A DNA stretch of 64,000 bases, taken from the NCBI GenBank assembly GCA_958295885.1, contig OY282380.1:2356001-2420000 (forward strand), read 5' to 3'. Positions 38,789-48,928 of this stretch are shown here, in pieces; position 1 is the first letter of the stretch, and every line of letters begins with the position of its first letter. The position numbers and the translations under genes were made by a program. Below the pieces are notes generated by a model, which had not been told where the DNA came from, ran no database searches, and saw nothing but the letters and a program-made list of their open reading frames with translations. Source of the DNA: Arenicellales bacterium (GTDB lineage Bacteria; Pseudomonadota; Gammaproteobacteria; Arenicellales; JAJDZL01).

Positions 38789-39111
38789 TCAGGATTCGCA
38801 CCGCATTGCCGTACAATGCGATTGCACGGCTGCAAGCGAGTTGTATCTTTGGCAGGACATCGACTGCAGGTAGCTGGAGATGCGGCAGTAGGCTTGGGCG
38901 TGATAAAGGTCTCGGAAGGTTCCTGAGACCTTCTGTTTCACTTTTGCCATTCGGATGTCGCACTCGGCTCGATTGTTGCTGAACGGCACCTCGCTGCGGC
39001 AGGCGAAACGCAGGATTTCAGGTTCATAGGTTTTGAACGTATCGAGCAGCTTTTCCGCCCACTGGTGACGGTGCGCTTTTTCGATGTGCTTGAGGTTTCT
39101 AAAAAGGCAAT
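38789..39111 (-). pseudogene. IS66-type transposase C-terminal fragment
   Basis: The minus strand reads NLKHIEKAHRHQWAEKLLDTF, EVPFSNNRAECDIRMAKVKQKVSGTFR and AQAYCRISSYLQSM, the conserved end of IS66 transposases with the DDE-domain Glu in NNRAE. The front of the gene is missing; at about 39112 it joins DUF262-like sequence. A dead remnant. Confidence 0.72.
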
Positions 39112-39541
39112 GTTCTTCAGGACTTCATCATCACCTCGTTTGAGAAGCAGTTTTCGTTTGTATTTTTTGGATTATTGAGAATAAATCGATTCTCAATCAG
39201 CTCATAATCGATTTCAAGTCCGTCGCAATTTTTTGAGCTTGCAGGATCGCGACTTTTCAACTGTTCCCTTAGTGCACAGAACAAATTTGTAATTTCGGTT
39301 AGTCGTTGTTGACCGTCGAAAACGTACCAATTGTTAAATCCCGTGAACTGGTTCGTGACTGAGTAAGTAATAGACCCTAGAAAATGACTGTCTTTCTCGG
39401 ATTCTTTAGAAACCTCAATTATGTCATTTCATAAATCTGACCACTGATCCCGACTCCAACAGAAGTCTCGTTGGAATATTGGAATATTGAATTGCTTTTG
39501 CCCGTCAAGGAAGTCAACGAAATTAATATCTACTGCACGCA
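39112..39541 (-). pseudogene. DUF262 (GmrSD-type) N-terminal remnant
   Basis: From about 39541 down the minus strand reads FNIPIFQRDFCWSRDQWSDL, a stop, then NDIIEV, FLGSITYSV, YVFDGQQRLTEITNLFCALREQL. FQRxFxW and FDGQQRLT are the hallmarks of DUF262, the nucleotide-binding half of GmrSD type IV restriction enzymes. There is an in-frame stop after WSDL, and the C-terminal part is replaced by the IS66 piece. It is therefore not functional. Confidence 0.7.
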
Positions 39542-39814
39542 CATTGGTTATTCTGTGGTTTCGTAGGTACTAAATTCGATTGACTTAGTCGTTGTTATGG
39601 TTTAGGAGGATTGTATTAAACTGTTTTCTAATTTCCATTTGATGTTAAGCAGATTTTCAGGAAGCTGTCCGGTATTGATGGAAGTTCTCAATGTCACCCC
39701 GGCCAACCTTGGGATCAAGTCTGTAATTCGAAAGCAACAATTGAATCGAGACTCAAATTCTGCCAGTAACTGCGGTGCAGTCAACTGATTGAACTATACA
39801 TCTCAGTGCAACGC

Positions 39815-40276
39815 TCAGTTCGAAAGCACATCTGGCCAATTTTTGTCACCGCGCCGGATATTTCTCGCAGGGTTTTTGCTCCATTGACTTCGGACCTGCT
39901 TGTTAAAGTTCAGGAAAAGTCGATTGTCGACAATCGACCAGGCATCAGGATCAGTTGACGCCAAATAATTTCTTGATACTGCCCAAGCGCAGTATCCTCC
40001 ATAAGCGGGCGCCCATTTTTCAGGGTCTGAAGCAAATTTTTCTCGATTTTCAGCAGAATTGAACAGCCATGTGGCTCCATCCCATTCCGCGGCGAATTCC
40101 TGGTTGCCCTGCTTGGGGCCGTTCTCTTCAAAATAGGCTACTGGATCAAAACCGTTTATTGCGATCCCTTCCTGTGCCTGAAACACTCTGGATCGTTCCT
40201 CGCCGAATGCTGCTGCAGTGATCACGAGACTCAATGCCGCCAAAATTAAAACTTTCCAGTAAATTAGGACTTTCAT
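39815..40276 (-). CDS. YHS domain secreted protein
   Basis: This 153-residue protein has a signal peptide (LILAALSLVITAAAFGEE) and a YHS domain (INGFDPVAYFEENGPKQGNQEFAAEWDGATWLFNSAENREKFASDPEKWAPAYGGYCAWAVS). YHS domains are linked with metal handling. Location should be the periplasm. It stands alone between a decayed mobile region and the kinase gene. The exact role is unknown. Confidence 0.82.
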   Translation of the reverse strand: MKVLIYWKVLILAALSLVITAAAFGEERSRVFQAQEGIAINGFDPVAYFEENGPKQGNQEFAAEWDGATWLFNSAENREKFASDPEKWAPAYGGYCAWAVSRNYLASTDPDAWSIVDNRLFLNFNKQVRSQWSKNPARNIRRGDKNWPDVLSN

Positions 40277-40574
40277 AGGTTATTCCTTCCTTTTTATGTT
40301 AGATCATCTATCAGTTGGATGAGGCTTTCTCTTTGACCATGTTTTATATCAATGTATTCATCCAAACACCGCGATTTCAATTCTTAAATTCATACTAGAA
40401 TTCAGTGAATCGAAAAACTCGCAGACAAGATAGTGCGTTAAATGTACGCCAGATTGAGCCGCTTGAGCCTGCTGCCGCGGCAATTCGGAAGTTGCCATTT
40501 CGAACGGATGTCCTCCTCAAACGCAGATTGGCAGTGATCCAGCATGTATTCATGTGCAGAGAGCTCAACTCAAA

Positions 40575-41597
40575 TTATTGATAGTCCGAAAGATAGGTTT
40601 CGCATAAACCAACTGTTTCTGCTGTATACGGCAGGCCCATTGACTGTGCAAGGTCGGTCTCTGAATGAGATCCGATCCAAGCTACCAGCAGCAGCCGTCT
40701 TAACATCACAAACGTTGGAATTTCATGTTCGGCTTCTTCGGACAGATGCATGACCGAACGATAGCCGCGACACCATGTTTGAATCAGCGCCGGAACGTCT
40801 TCTCTTGCTTCAATAAAGCTTAGCGCGGTCGCACAGTCGTACATGAACCAACTAAAGCCACAATCATCGAAATCGATCACTTTCGTGACTTTTCCGTCAA
40901 TCAGCAGATTTGCAAGACGGATGTCACAGTGCACCAGCCCCCATCGGTCTCGGCCCTGCCCGAATTTATTCAATCGGGCCTGTATCAGATTCGCGGTTTC
41001 ACCAAAGAGCCGTTCTCTTTCTGGCGTCATTCCCATTCCATCCTGCCACCGTCCCCAATGTGGTGTCGAGCCCAGACTGGTTTCGAAATCCCAGGTGTAT
41101 CGTTCAAACCAAGAAGGTCGTTCCCAATTTTTTGAGTGATGATGCATACGTGCTGAAACACTGCCGAGAAGTTCAAATGGGCCCATCAGTTCTGTTTCTG
41201 AGGGTTCCTCTCCGGATTCCCAATCAAACATCACCACATGACGCGCTCCGCCGGGCATCCCCTCGGCAGCGACAGACTGAATGTTTTCGCCATCCGAGCC
41301 AGGTACGATCACCGGCGTAATTACGCCCTCGTCTTCGCGCAATGCGTCGGTCCAAGCATGTTCAGAGGCAATTGCCGCTCTCGTGTGATAGCCTTCTCGA
41401 TGCACTCGAAGAGCCCATTTGCGGCTGGTGGAATGGTCGTCAACGCGATAGGTCGCATTTTCCGACAGATTAATCAGCTCCACCGTCACATCTGAAGGCA
41501 GGTCATAGTGAGAAACCGCGTTCTTAGCGACTCGTTCGAGCAGTACAAGTTGTTTTTCGTGAGATAAAGATTCAAATTCTGACATTCTGAACTCCAC
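40575..41597 (-). CDS. APH-fold small-molecule kinase (hydroxylysine kinase-like)
   Basis: This is a 340-residue protein of the aminoglycoside phosphotransferase superfamily. The catalytic Brenner motif reads GLVHCDIRLANLLIDG and the metal-binding DFG-like motif reads VIDFDDCGFSWFMYD. The N-terminal lobe has WALRVHREGYHTRAAIASEHAW with the ATP-binding residues. It is probably a metabolic kinase for an amino alcohol, not a resistance enzyme. It starts 9 bp after a class III aminotransferase on the same strand. Met5 is an alternative start. Confidence 0.8.
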   Translation of the reverse strand: MEFRMSEFESLSHEKQLVLLERVAKNAVSHYDLPSDVTVELINLSENATYRVDDHSTSRKWALRVHREGYHTRAAIASEHAWTDALREDEGVITPVIVPGSDGENIQSVAAEGMPGGARHVVMFDWESGEEPSETELMGPFELLGSVSARMHHHSKNWERPSWFERYTWDFETSLGSTPHWGRWQDGMGMTPERERLFGETANLIQARLNKFGQGRDRWGLVHCDIRLANLLIDGKVTKVIDFDDCGFSWFMYDCATALSFIEAREDVPALIQTWCRGYRSVMHLSEEAEHEIPTFVMLRRLLLVAWIGSHSETDLAQSMGLPYTAETVGLCETYLSDYQ

Positions 41598-41606
41598 ACT
41601 CCATAT

Positions 41607-42926
41607 TTAAGCTGCGTTTGCAAATTGTTCGTCCTTCTGGTTCCTCGCGGTGTAGTTTTTTTGAACCTTTGTGCGATCTCTGAACGCTGAAGCCTGTGCC
41701 TGTCCCAAAGCGGTCTCCAAACGGTTCAAAATATCGTCACACAGTTGTTTGTTGACTAGAACACCGGGTTTAAACTGCAGAACTTTGGGGTCTAGCGAAG
41801 AAAATATAGCCCAGATGCCATTATTGAACAATGCTTTCATTACGTGAACCGCTCCTTCCGGATGATTGAACTCCAAACCCATCACAACGCCTCTCTGCCG
41901 GATGCCGATGAAGAATTCGGGGTAATTTTTCCGCAGCAGTTCCAGACCATTTCGCATATACCTCGAAGTATAGTGCACCATTGAGCGCACTTCTGAACGC
42001 TGAGAAATTTCCAGGACTTTGGCGGCGGCAATGCAACCGAGTTCCGCACCGCCGAATGTTGACATATGCCCCCAGCCATCTTCTTTCAGCCAAGCTCCCG
42101 CTCGCTCGTTCACCACGACGGCGCCGATCGGATAAATTCCTCCGGAAAGCCCTTTGCCTGTTACCAATATGTCTGGGACTACGCCGTAGGTATCGATTCC
42201 CCATAACTCACCGCATCGCATCAAGCCGGTCTGCACTTCATCAACAATAAATAAAGTGTCATATTTTTCGCATTCGTTTCTGATTGCTGCCAGATAACCT
42301 TCATTTGGCATCGGAAAACCATAGGTTGCGGGTATGGTTTCGATGATGACGCACGCAGCATCGCCAACTCGAATCTCACGCAGCATGGCGTCAAGGTCGT
42401 TAAAGGGCACTTTCACGATTTCGTGCGCTGGCGCATCACTTAGAAACAGTTTTGAAAATCGGTCGTCACCCACTTGCACGGCGAGACCCGTATGACCGTG
42501 ATAGCAATGATCGATGCAGATCAATTTCCGTCTCTGAGTCGCATGCCGAGCACACTTTAGAGCGATGTCAATGGCTTCTCCGCCACCCGATGCGTAAATC
42601 GTATATTTCAGTCCTTCCGGCGTGCATTCCTCGAGCATTTGCGCTACATGCGTTCGCATCAGCGAGGGAAAGTGATGATTTCCGATATCGAAGTACTTCA
42701 TTCCTTCTTTGACCGCAGCAACGACTTCTGGGTTGCGATGGCCAAGATTGTAGGTTCCGCCGTTCAGGTGTACATCAATCAAGCGCTTGCCGTCCATGTC
42801 ATAGAGGTAATATCCTTCTCGTCGATCAATGACCAGGTCGACTCCGAATTTTTGCCAGTCAGTGGTTTTTCCCGGATTCCAATATTTTTTGGTACGTTCC
42901 AGAAATTCCTGTTTGGTTTCTGCCAT
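41607..42926 (-). CDS. Class III PLP-dependent aminotransferase or phospho-lyase
   Basis: This 439-residue fold-type I PLP enzyme has YASGGGEAIDIALKCAR for cofactor binding, CYHGHTGLA, VDEVQTGLMRCGELWG, and the PLP lysine in ILVTGKGLSGGIYP. Relatives include omega-aminotransferases and the phospho-lyases that split phospho-ethanolamine or 5-phosphohydroxylysine. The kinase 9 bp downstream makes a kinase plus phospho-lyase pair plausible. Diaminobutyrate transaminase (DoeD-like) is another possibility given doeA in the window. A ribosome site (AGGAGG) precedes the ATG. Confidence 0.82.
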   Translation of the reverse strand: MAETKQEFLERTKKYWNPGKTTDWQKFGVDLVIDRREGYYLYDMDGKRLIDVHLNGGTYNLGHRNPEVVAAVKEGMKYFDIGNHHFPSLMRTHVAQMLEECTPEGLKYTIYASGGGEAIDIALKCARHATQRRKLICIDHCYHGHTGLAVQVGDDRFSKLFLSDAPAHEIVKVPFNDLDAMLREIRVGDAACVIIETIPATYGFPMPNEGYLAAIRNECEKYDTLFIVDEVQTGLMRCGELWGIDTYGVVPDILVTGKGLSGGIYPIGAVVVNERAGAWLKEDGWGHMSTFGGAELGCIAAAKVLEISQRSEVRSMVHYTSRYMRNGLELLRKNYPEFFIGIRQRGVVMGLEFNHPEGAVHVMKALFNNGIWAIFSSLDPKVLQFKPGVLVNKQLCDDILNRLETALGQAQASAFRDRTKVQKNYTARNQKDEQFANAA

Positions 42927-43079
42927 TGCTGCCTCCTAGTGCCCTTTTCAAAAACAGTAATCCATCAATAATGGTTCAATTTAGAGTTTTTGTGAAAATG
43001 ATTCTTGACACCTCAAGGCGAATATTTGATAACGCAGTTTCGCGCGTCACCCGGATCCGAAATTAGTTGCGCCAGCATA

Positions 43080-43515
43080 AGTTCTGGGATGGAGGATGAT
43101 AGGAAATAACTGAGACCATTGATAGCAGCCCAGCGGGTTCAACTCCCGTCCGGCAAAGGCACAGCCAGCTAGCTGGAGGCGAGTGTTGCATGGCTGATGG
43201 CAACGTTAGTTGTGAAGCGTACACAGCAGCCAATGAAGCGTCCTATTGAGCCTCGAGATGGAAAAATGACGGTGCTTTCATTTTCTTATTGGCAGGAGCA
43301 GCACTCTGAGGACCGATATAGGTGAGGAGTTTGGAGGATGTCGGGGTCATTGAAACGGCGCAAGATTGCGGGATGGACTGCCAGGAAACCTGGGAAAGCC
43401 TGTATTTTCCACCTGAGACATGAACCGGCGAAGGGGGTGGCGCGTGATAATGATCCCCCTGTTCAGCGAGGGGCTGCACCTTGCTGGGAGCGTTCAGAGC
43501 GGTACGCGCAGCGGG
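43080..43515 (+). mobile_element. Possible group II intron 5' remnant
   Basis: The segment holds RNA-like blocks resembling domain I of bacterial group II introns: CGGGTTCAACTCCCGTCCGG, AAGGCACAGCCAGCTAGCTGG, GCGAGTGTTGC...GGCAACG, and AACCTGGGAAAGCCTG. No reverse transcriptase or domain V follows. It adjoins a transposase fragment on the opposite strand. The call is by eye only. Confidence 0.4.
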
Positions 43516-43912
43516 CCGACTAAAAGGTGGTACCGGTAGGTGAATTTGGTTTCGTTTCAAGTCCAAGCTTGGATATATGTTCAGTGCCATCAACTTATGA
43601 AACAGACGCCGATTGACCGTTTGACTCTTGAACAGGTCGTAGAGCGGATCTTTACTGGCTTGAATGAATTCCTGCATCGAACGCCGACAGTACATGGCCA
43701 TTGACGAATCCCGCAGAAACACACGCATCAGCAGAAGAAACACCGCTTGTGCAACTTCCAAGCTCTGCGCTTGGGGATGCCGCTCGGTAAAGCAGCTTTC
43801 TCAAATTCAGTGAGCGGCAGCATTCGGCATACAGATTGTCAATGAGAGCGCTCGAAGCACTTGCCGTTTCTTTAATAGTTGAGGGTAATTTTGGAATTCT
43901 GCTACATTTCAA
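43516..43912 (-). pseudogene. IS4-like transposase N-terminal remnant
   Basis: The minus strand reads LIDNLYAECCRSLNLRKLLYRAA, then after a frame shift VAQAVFLLLMRVFLRDSSMAMYCRRSMQEFIQASKDPLYDLFKSQTVNRRLFHKLMAL, which resembles the opening of IS4-type transposases. The catalytic part is absent; the intron-like segment abuts it. Confidence 0.5.
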
Positions 43913-44369
43913 TACATAGCCTCTTCTGGTTTTTGCTTTCGGTCTGAGAAAAATTCACTTTATTAGCCAATTGAGTCTATTTCATCATTGGAAATCTATG
44001 TTTTGAATCGCATTACTCTGTGTTTTTTCAACTCCGAGACTTTAGATTGTAAGATTATCGTGTAGTATGGAAATAAGTACGTCACACACAAGCCGACTAG
44101 CAACTTTTTTTGTGAACGTTTTCCAAAACGAGTGCAGCTAGTACTAACTGGAGCATCGTACGAAAGAAAACTTATACAAACTGTGCAGATTCAAGCAGCT
44201 TGAAAAAGCAAATGAAGGCAGGCAATTTACAGATAGAACCGAAATTGACTACTCGGTCCGTCACGCAGGTGCTTGAAAAACTAATACTTCCTGCGCATTT
44301 GTTTTGCTTATAACTGAACTGGTACACAAATTCTTGTTCAAAACTTCGCAAGTTAGCTGATCTCAACAG
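43913..44369. other. Intergenic, no supported gene
   Basis: AT-rich spacer upstream of the AAA ATPase gene; short frames only. Confidence 0.45.
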
Positions 44370-45506
44370 ATGAAAGACTCGCCTGCCCTTGATTGGATCA
44401 CTATCAAGGGGTTCAAAAGCATATCTTGTATTGAGCGCTTAAAACTCAACCCAATTAATGTACTCATTGGATCAAATGGATCCGGTAAATCCAATTTTCT
44501 GGAAGCATTCTCTTTCTTAAACGCAATACGAAGTGGCCATCTAAGGCATTACGTACAGCGAGCAGGCGGAGCGAATAATCTACTTCATTTTGGAGTGAAA
44601 AACACCCAAAACTTAACTCTCCGAGTCTCCTTTAAGAACGAAATAAACCAGTATGAAATTCAATTGAGTATTGATGATTTCGACAATTTGTTTCCGTTTG
44701 AGGAAACCTTGTATTGTTGGAATAAATCAAATTATTATCAACCATATGAAGAGAATATTTCTGGTAAAAACGGTGAAGCTGGAATTAGCGTCATCAGGAA
44801 TCAAGGGATTTCAGGTTACATTCAAGATAGGCTTGATAGTTGGCGTTCCTACCATTTTCACGATACTAGCCGAACTTCGCCTTTAAATGGAACAGCAGAT
44901 AAACACGACAATAATTTCCTGCGCCCGGATGGTTCGAACCTCGCTTCATATCTCTTTTATCTGCAAAAATGCCATGAAAATTCGTATGAACTTATCAGAC
45001 GAACGGTACGACTGGCTACACCATTCTTTGATGACTTTCAACTTACACCACAAAAGCTGAATGAACGCAAAATTCGTCTTGAGTGGAAGCACAGAAATTC
45101 AGATGCCTATTTTGATTCGTCATCGCTTTCAGACGGTTCTCTTCGATTTATTGCTCTTGCGACTTTACTCCTCCAACCTGTGAAGCTACAGCCGTCAACA
45201 ATTATCATGGATGAGCCAGAACTTGGTCTGCACCCATGTGCCATTGTTCTTTTAGCTTCGCTAATTAAACGGGCTTCAAAGAATTCGCAAACTATATGTG
45301 CTACGCAGTCACCGCTGTTATTGGACAAATTTGAACCAGACGACGTACTCGTCGCAGAACGAGAAGATGGCACTACCAAATTCACCAGATTAAATTCTGA
45401 AAGCCTTGACAGCTGGCTCGACCACTACAGCCTCGGCCAACTATGGGAGAAGAATCAGTTTGGAGGCCGTCCTGTGTCAGAGATTGGAACTAATCATTCA
45501 AAATAA
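44370..45506 (+). CDS. AAA family ATPase (OLD/SMC-like), defence-type
   Basis: This 378-residue protein has an SMC/OLD-type ATPase fold: Walker A GSNGSGKSN (residues 34-42), signature-like SSLSDGSLRFIALATLLLQP, Walker B TIIMDEPELGLHP, and the late ATQSPLLLDKF. A DUF4276 gene overlaps its stop codon (TAATG). AAA plus DUF4276 pairs act together and are often found in defence islands. The ATPase is intact, but its partner is frameshifted, so the system is probably dead. Confidence 0.82.
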   Translation: MKDSPALDWITIKGFKSISCIERLKLNPINVLIGSNGSGKSNFLEAFSFLNAIRSGHLRHYVQRAGGANNLLHFGVKNTQNLTLRVSFKNEINQYEIQLSIDDFDNLFPFEETLYCWNKSNYYQPYEENISGKNGEAGISVIRNQGISGYIQDRLDSWRSYHFHDTSRTSPLNGTADKHDNNFLRPDGSNLASYLFYLQKCHENSYELIRRTVRLATPFFDDFQLTPQKLNERKIRLEWKHRNSDAYFDSSSLSDGSLRFIALATLLLQPVKLQPSTIIMDEPELGLHPCAIVLLASLIKRASKNSQTICATQSPLLLDKFEPDDVLVAEREDGTTKFTRLNSESLDSWLDHYSLGQLWEKNQFGGRPVSEIGTNHSK

Positions 45507-46176
45507 TGCTTCGATTGTTGGTTCACGTAGAAGGCCAAACCGAAGAGAATTTTGTCAACGAGATGCTGGCGCCACATCTTTATGCTTTCGGATATTCTTC
45601 AATCCGTGCGAGATTGATAGGAATTGCTCGACAACGCAATCGACGAGGCGGTATTAGAACTTGGCCAACAGTACTTCGGGATATTGTTCACCACCTTCGA
45701 GAGGATGAAGGTTGCTTTGCAACTATCATGGTCTACCGATGAGCGGGAACGGTGCATGGCCAGGCAGCGCAGAGTCGTCAAGCAGTCCTTTCGAGATGAA
45801 AGCCAAAATCGTAGAGGACCGCATATTGCAAGATGTTCAGTCGAAAATGGGTAATGCCTTTTACAGAACTCGTTTCGTTCCTTACTTGATGATGCACGAA
45901 TTTGAAGCACTTCTTTTCAGCGACTGTGCAAATTTCTGTAATGGAATTGGAAGGCCGGAACTTATAGAAAATTTTCAAAGAATTCGAGATCAGTTCGCGA
46001 ATCCTGAAGAAATTGATGAAACACCCGATCAAGCTCCTTCTAAACGAATCCAAGCACTTTTAGGAACACTTGGTGTATTAAGCATCGGTTTGGATCAAAT
46101 CCGTACAGAATGCCCGTATTTTTCTAGATGGATGGACAAACTAGAAAGTCTTCCAACGATTGAAATGGACGCTTGA
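45506..46176 (+). pseudogene. DUF4276 protein gene with frameshift
   Basis: The first frame (45506-45742) reads HVEGQTEENFVNEMLAPHLYAFG, the TOPRIM-like opening of DUF4276. Near 45730 the reading shifts: MSGNGAWPG, FVPYLMMHEFEALLFSD and PSKRIQALLG continue in another frame to 46176. Intact members have a few more residues between TIMVD and the WPG motif, so a small deletion is likely. The start overlaps the stop of the AAA gene. A sequencing error could also explain the shift. Confidence 0.72.
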
Positions 46177-46937
46177 ATTCTATGTGCGACATTCAAGAAA
46201 CATCTGCAAATTGATCGATCATCGAATGCTGAATTGAGCTGGTTTAAACCTGCTTTTGCCATCAATTGTTGCTGTCTCAAGCATCCTCTAGCACGGAAAA
46301 ACTTTTCATTCTGTTCATATCTGTTGTGTGCAATCGAAACCCTTGGGTTCCAATGCATCAGATTCCTGGTTGAAACGCTGTTAGCCTGCCCCTAGGCAAA
46401 AACCAGCAATGTTATGCGCATGTCTGTTAACCCTGCATTCTCGTGCGCCGTGGAAAGGCGCTTCTTTTCAGTGGGTGCGAAACCCACACAACAACTGTCG
46501 CTCCGGTTGGTAGCAGCCAGGGCGGTTTATGGAGGTAACGACATGGACTGAAGCACTCTGGTGTAAAAGGGTCGCGGTTGAGCGACTTAGCAAGCATGTG
46601 GGCCGGAACGTGAGTGAACGCCGAGCAGGCCCCGAAACCGGTAATTGCGAGAGTCGACCCTCCGAGAATAAGGGGAAGACTGGAAGTGGGAACAGGAAGT
46701 GAGCGACAAGAGCACTGCCCACTCTCGCCGGGGTATTGGCGCTGGCACGCATGGAAGAGGGAAGAAGCAGCAACACGGGAAGCCCTGGCGATGGTGTGGC
46801 ACGCACCAACTGACAGCCCGCGAGGGACAGGTCAGGTCGTCCGGGTGGCGGATGGGCTCGTAGTACCGAAGAGGTCGGGTAATGCCGGCGGAGGAAAGGA
46901 GCCCTGGTTCAAAACAGGATAGGAAGGAAGCAAGGCA

Positions 46938-48266
46938 ATGATTACTGACGAAAGTCTATCAGAATCAAACAAGGTTCAGAAATTCCAGAATGTTCTATAT
47001 GCAAAAGCGAAGGCAGAACCCGAGTTTCGATTTTATACGTTGAGCGACAAGATGTGGCGCGATGATTTTCTGCGGGAAGCATATCGCATGGTGCGCCGAA
47101 ACGGCGGCATTGCGGGAGTGGACGGTGAGAGTTTCGCACACATTGAAGCGAAGGGCGTAGATCGTTGGCTCGGGGAATTGTCGCAGGATTTAAGACATGG
47201 GACGTACCAGCCGGGCGCGGTTCTGGAGGTGAAGATACCCAAGAAGGAATCCGGCAGGTTTCGTAAACTGGGGATACCGTGCATACGGGATCGGGTGGCG
47301 CAGACGGTGGCGATGTTGATATTGTCGCCGATTTTCGAGGCCGATCTACAAGATGAACAGTATGCCTACCGAGCGAAACGAAGTGCGAACGATGCCGTAA
47401 AACGCGCGCACGGTCTACTCAACCATGGCTTCAACGAAGTTGTGGACTGTGACCTGAGCAACTATTTCGGTGAGATTCCACATGCGCAGTTGATGAAAAG
47501 CGTGGCGCGTCGCGTCAGTGACGGCAGGATGCTTGGGCTGATCAAGGCGTGGTTGGAAATGCCGGTCGTTGCAAAGGACGACAATGGTGGCGGACCGACA
47601 TGTCGTGCTCGCAAGGAACGAAAGGGTACGCCTCAGGGTGCGCCGATTTCGCCTTTGTTGAGCAATGTGTACATGCGCCGTTTCATTGTCGGCTGGAAGC
47701 GGTTGGGCTATGCCCAGCGGTTTGGAGCGCACATCGTGTGTTATGCGGATGATTTGAGCATCTTCGGCAGAAGTTCTGCACGGCAGATGCTGACGGCAGT
47801 CGAACGGATGATGAATCAGTTGCAGTTGCCGATCAACCGCGACAAAACGCGCTGTTTGCGCTGTCCGCAGGAGTCGATGAAGTTTCTCGGCTACCGAATC
47901 GGATGGAATTACCGTACCAACGGCAGCGTATACATCGGCACTCGTCCCAGCAAAGCAAGCGTACAAAGTCTATGCCGCAAGGTCAGCGAACAAACAAGTC
48001 GTAAGTATGGATTGATGGATTCGCAGGAAATGGTCAGACGTCTCAACTGGATGCTGTCCGGCTGGTCGAACTATTTCTATTTGGGTCAGGTCAGTCCTGC
48101 CTATTCGGCGATAGATCGTCATACGACCAAACGGCTGCGCCAATGGTTGAGTCGGAAGCATCAGGTAAAGGCGGGGAAATACGTGCGTTTCTCCAACAAG
48201 CGACTGTGGAACGATCACGGTCTGGTATGCCTGGCGCCGAAGACGAAGAACCTGCCGTGGGCGTAA
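46938..48266 (+). CDS. ltrA: Group II intron reverse transcriptase/maturase
   Basis: This 442-residue intron-encoded protein has the seven reverse transcriptase blocks: GGIAGVDGESF, LGIPCIRDRVAQTVAMLIL, GTPQGAPISPLLSNVYM and the catalytic HIVCYADDLSIFG, followed by the maturase X domain (LNWMLSGWSNYFYLG). No HNH endonuclease domain is present, as in several bacterial classes. It splices its own intron and primes insertion. A good ribosome site lies before the ATG at 46938. Confidence 0.93.
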   Translation: MITDESLSESNKVQKFQNVLYAKAKAEPEFRFYTLSDKMWRDDFLREAYRMVRRNGGIAGVDGESFAHIEAKGVDRWLGELSQDLRHGTYQPGAVLEVKIPKKESGRFRKLGIPCIRDRVAQTVAMLILSPIFEADLQDEQYAYRAKRSANDAVKRAHGLLNHGFNEVVDCDLSNYFGEIPHAQLMKSVARRVSDGRMLGLIKAWLEMPVVAKDDNGGGPTCRARKERKGTPQGAPISPLLSNVYMRRFIVGWKRLGYAQRFGAHIVCYADDLSIFGRSSARQMLTAVERMMNQLQLPINRDKTRCLRCPQESMKFLGYRIGWNYRTNGSVYIGTRPSKASVQSLCRKVSEQTSRKYGLMDSQEMVRRLNWMLSGWSNYFYLGQVSPAYSAIDRHTTKRLRQWLSRKHQVKAGKYVRFSNKRLWNDHGLVCLAPKTKNLPWA

Positions 48267-48281
48267 GCATAATTCTTGAAC

Positions 48282-48322
<41 letters not shown>

Positions 48323-48411
48323 CGGGGGTTTGGAAACGTAGTTATGGTTGAGATTGAGACACCGACTAAAGGCGAAAGCCGTCGGCAACAGTAAACCCCT
48401 CAACCTAATAC

Positions 48412-48928
48412 TAAACGCGCCAGCCCTCGACTCTACAGGGCTATTGAGCACTGCGTAAAAATTTGGATATTAGATTGCCTGCGCTCTTTAATCGTCAATA
48501 ATTTAAAGGCCGGAATTTTTCACTGCTTTCCGCTAAGATTCATTTATCGATCAATAGCGGTGGTATGGTAAGGATTAAAACTGGGGATAACTGAAAGGTA
48601 AGCTGCACCTTAAAAATATAAAAAAACAACAAGAAAAATACTAATATCTAGAATTATTTTCTATTCTGAAATCTACATCAAGGGTACTTTGCTTCGAGAT
48701 ATTTTGAAAATCGTGGAGGGTGATTTTGTGCAACGATCACGCTTACAGGATGAGAAGTCGTTACGTCAATCCGATCCCTAATTTGTATTCCTGTGTGACT
48801 TTACCCAAACTCCTACTACATTTACCATTTAGGAGAATCGATTTGGTTCAATTCTGTCATGAATTTTAAAAAATTATCATGAAATTCAACTGCCCTCTGA
48901 AATCAGGCTAAAGGGAGGTGCCTTTTTA
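48412..48928. other. Intergenic, no supported gene
   Basis: AT-rich spacer between the intron and the nuclease gene. It ends with a strong ribosome site (GGGAGGTG, about 48914-48921). Confidence 0.5.

Noticed and set aside
43129..43160. tRNA-like GGGTTCAACTCCCG stretch
   Set aside because: It resembles a T-arm, but no acceptor or anticodon arms were found; it fits better in the intron-like RNA.
46614..46922. 102-codon open frame before the reverse transcriptase
   Set aside because: It lies in the structured RNA part of the group II intron and has low-complexity, RNA-driven composition.
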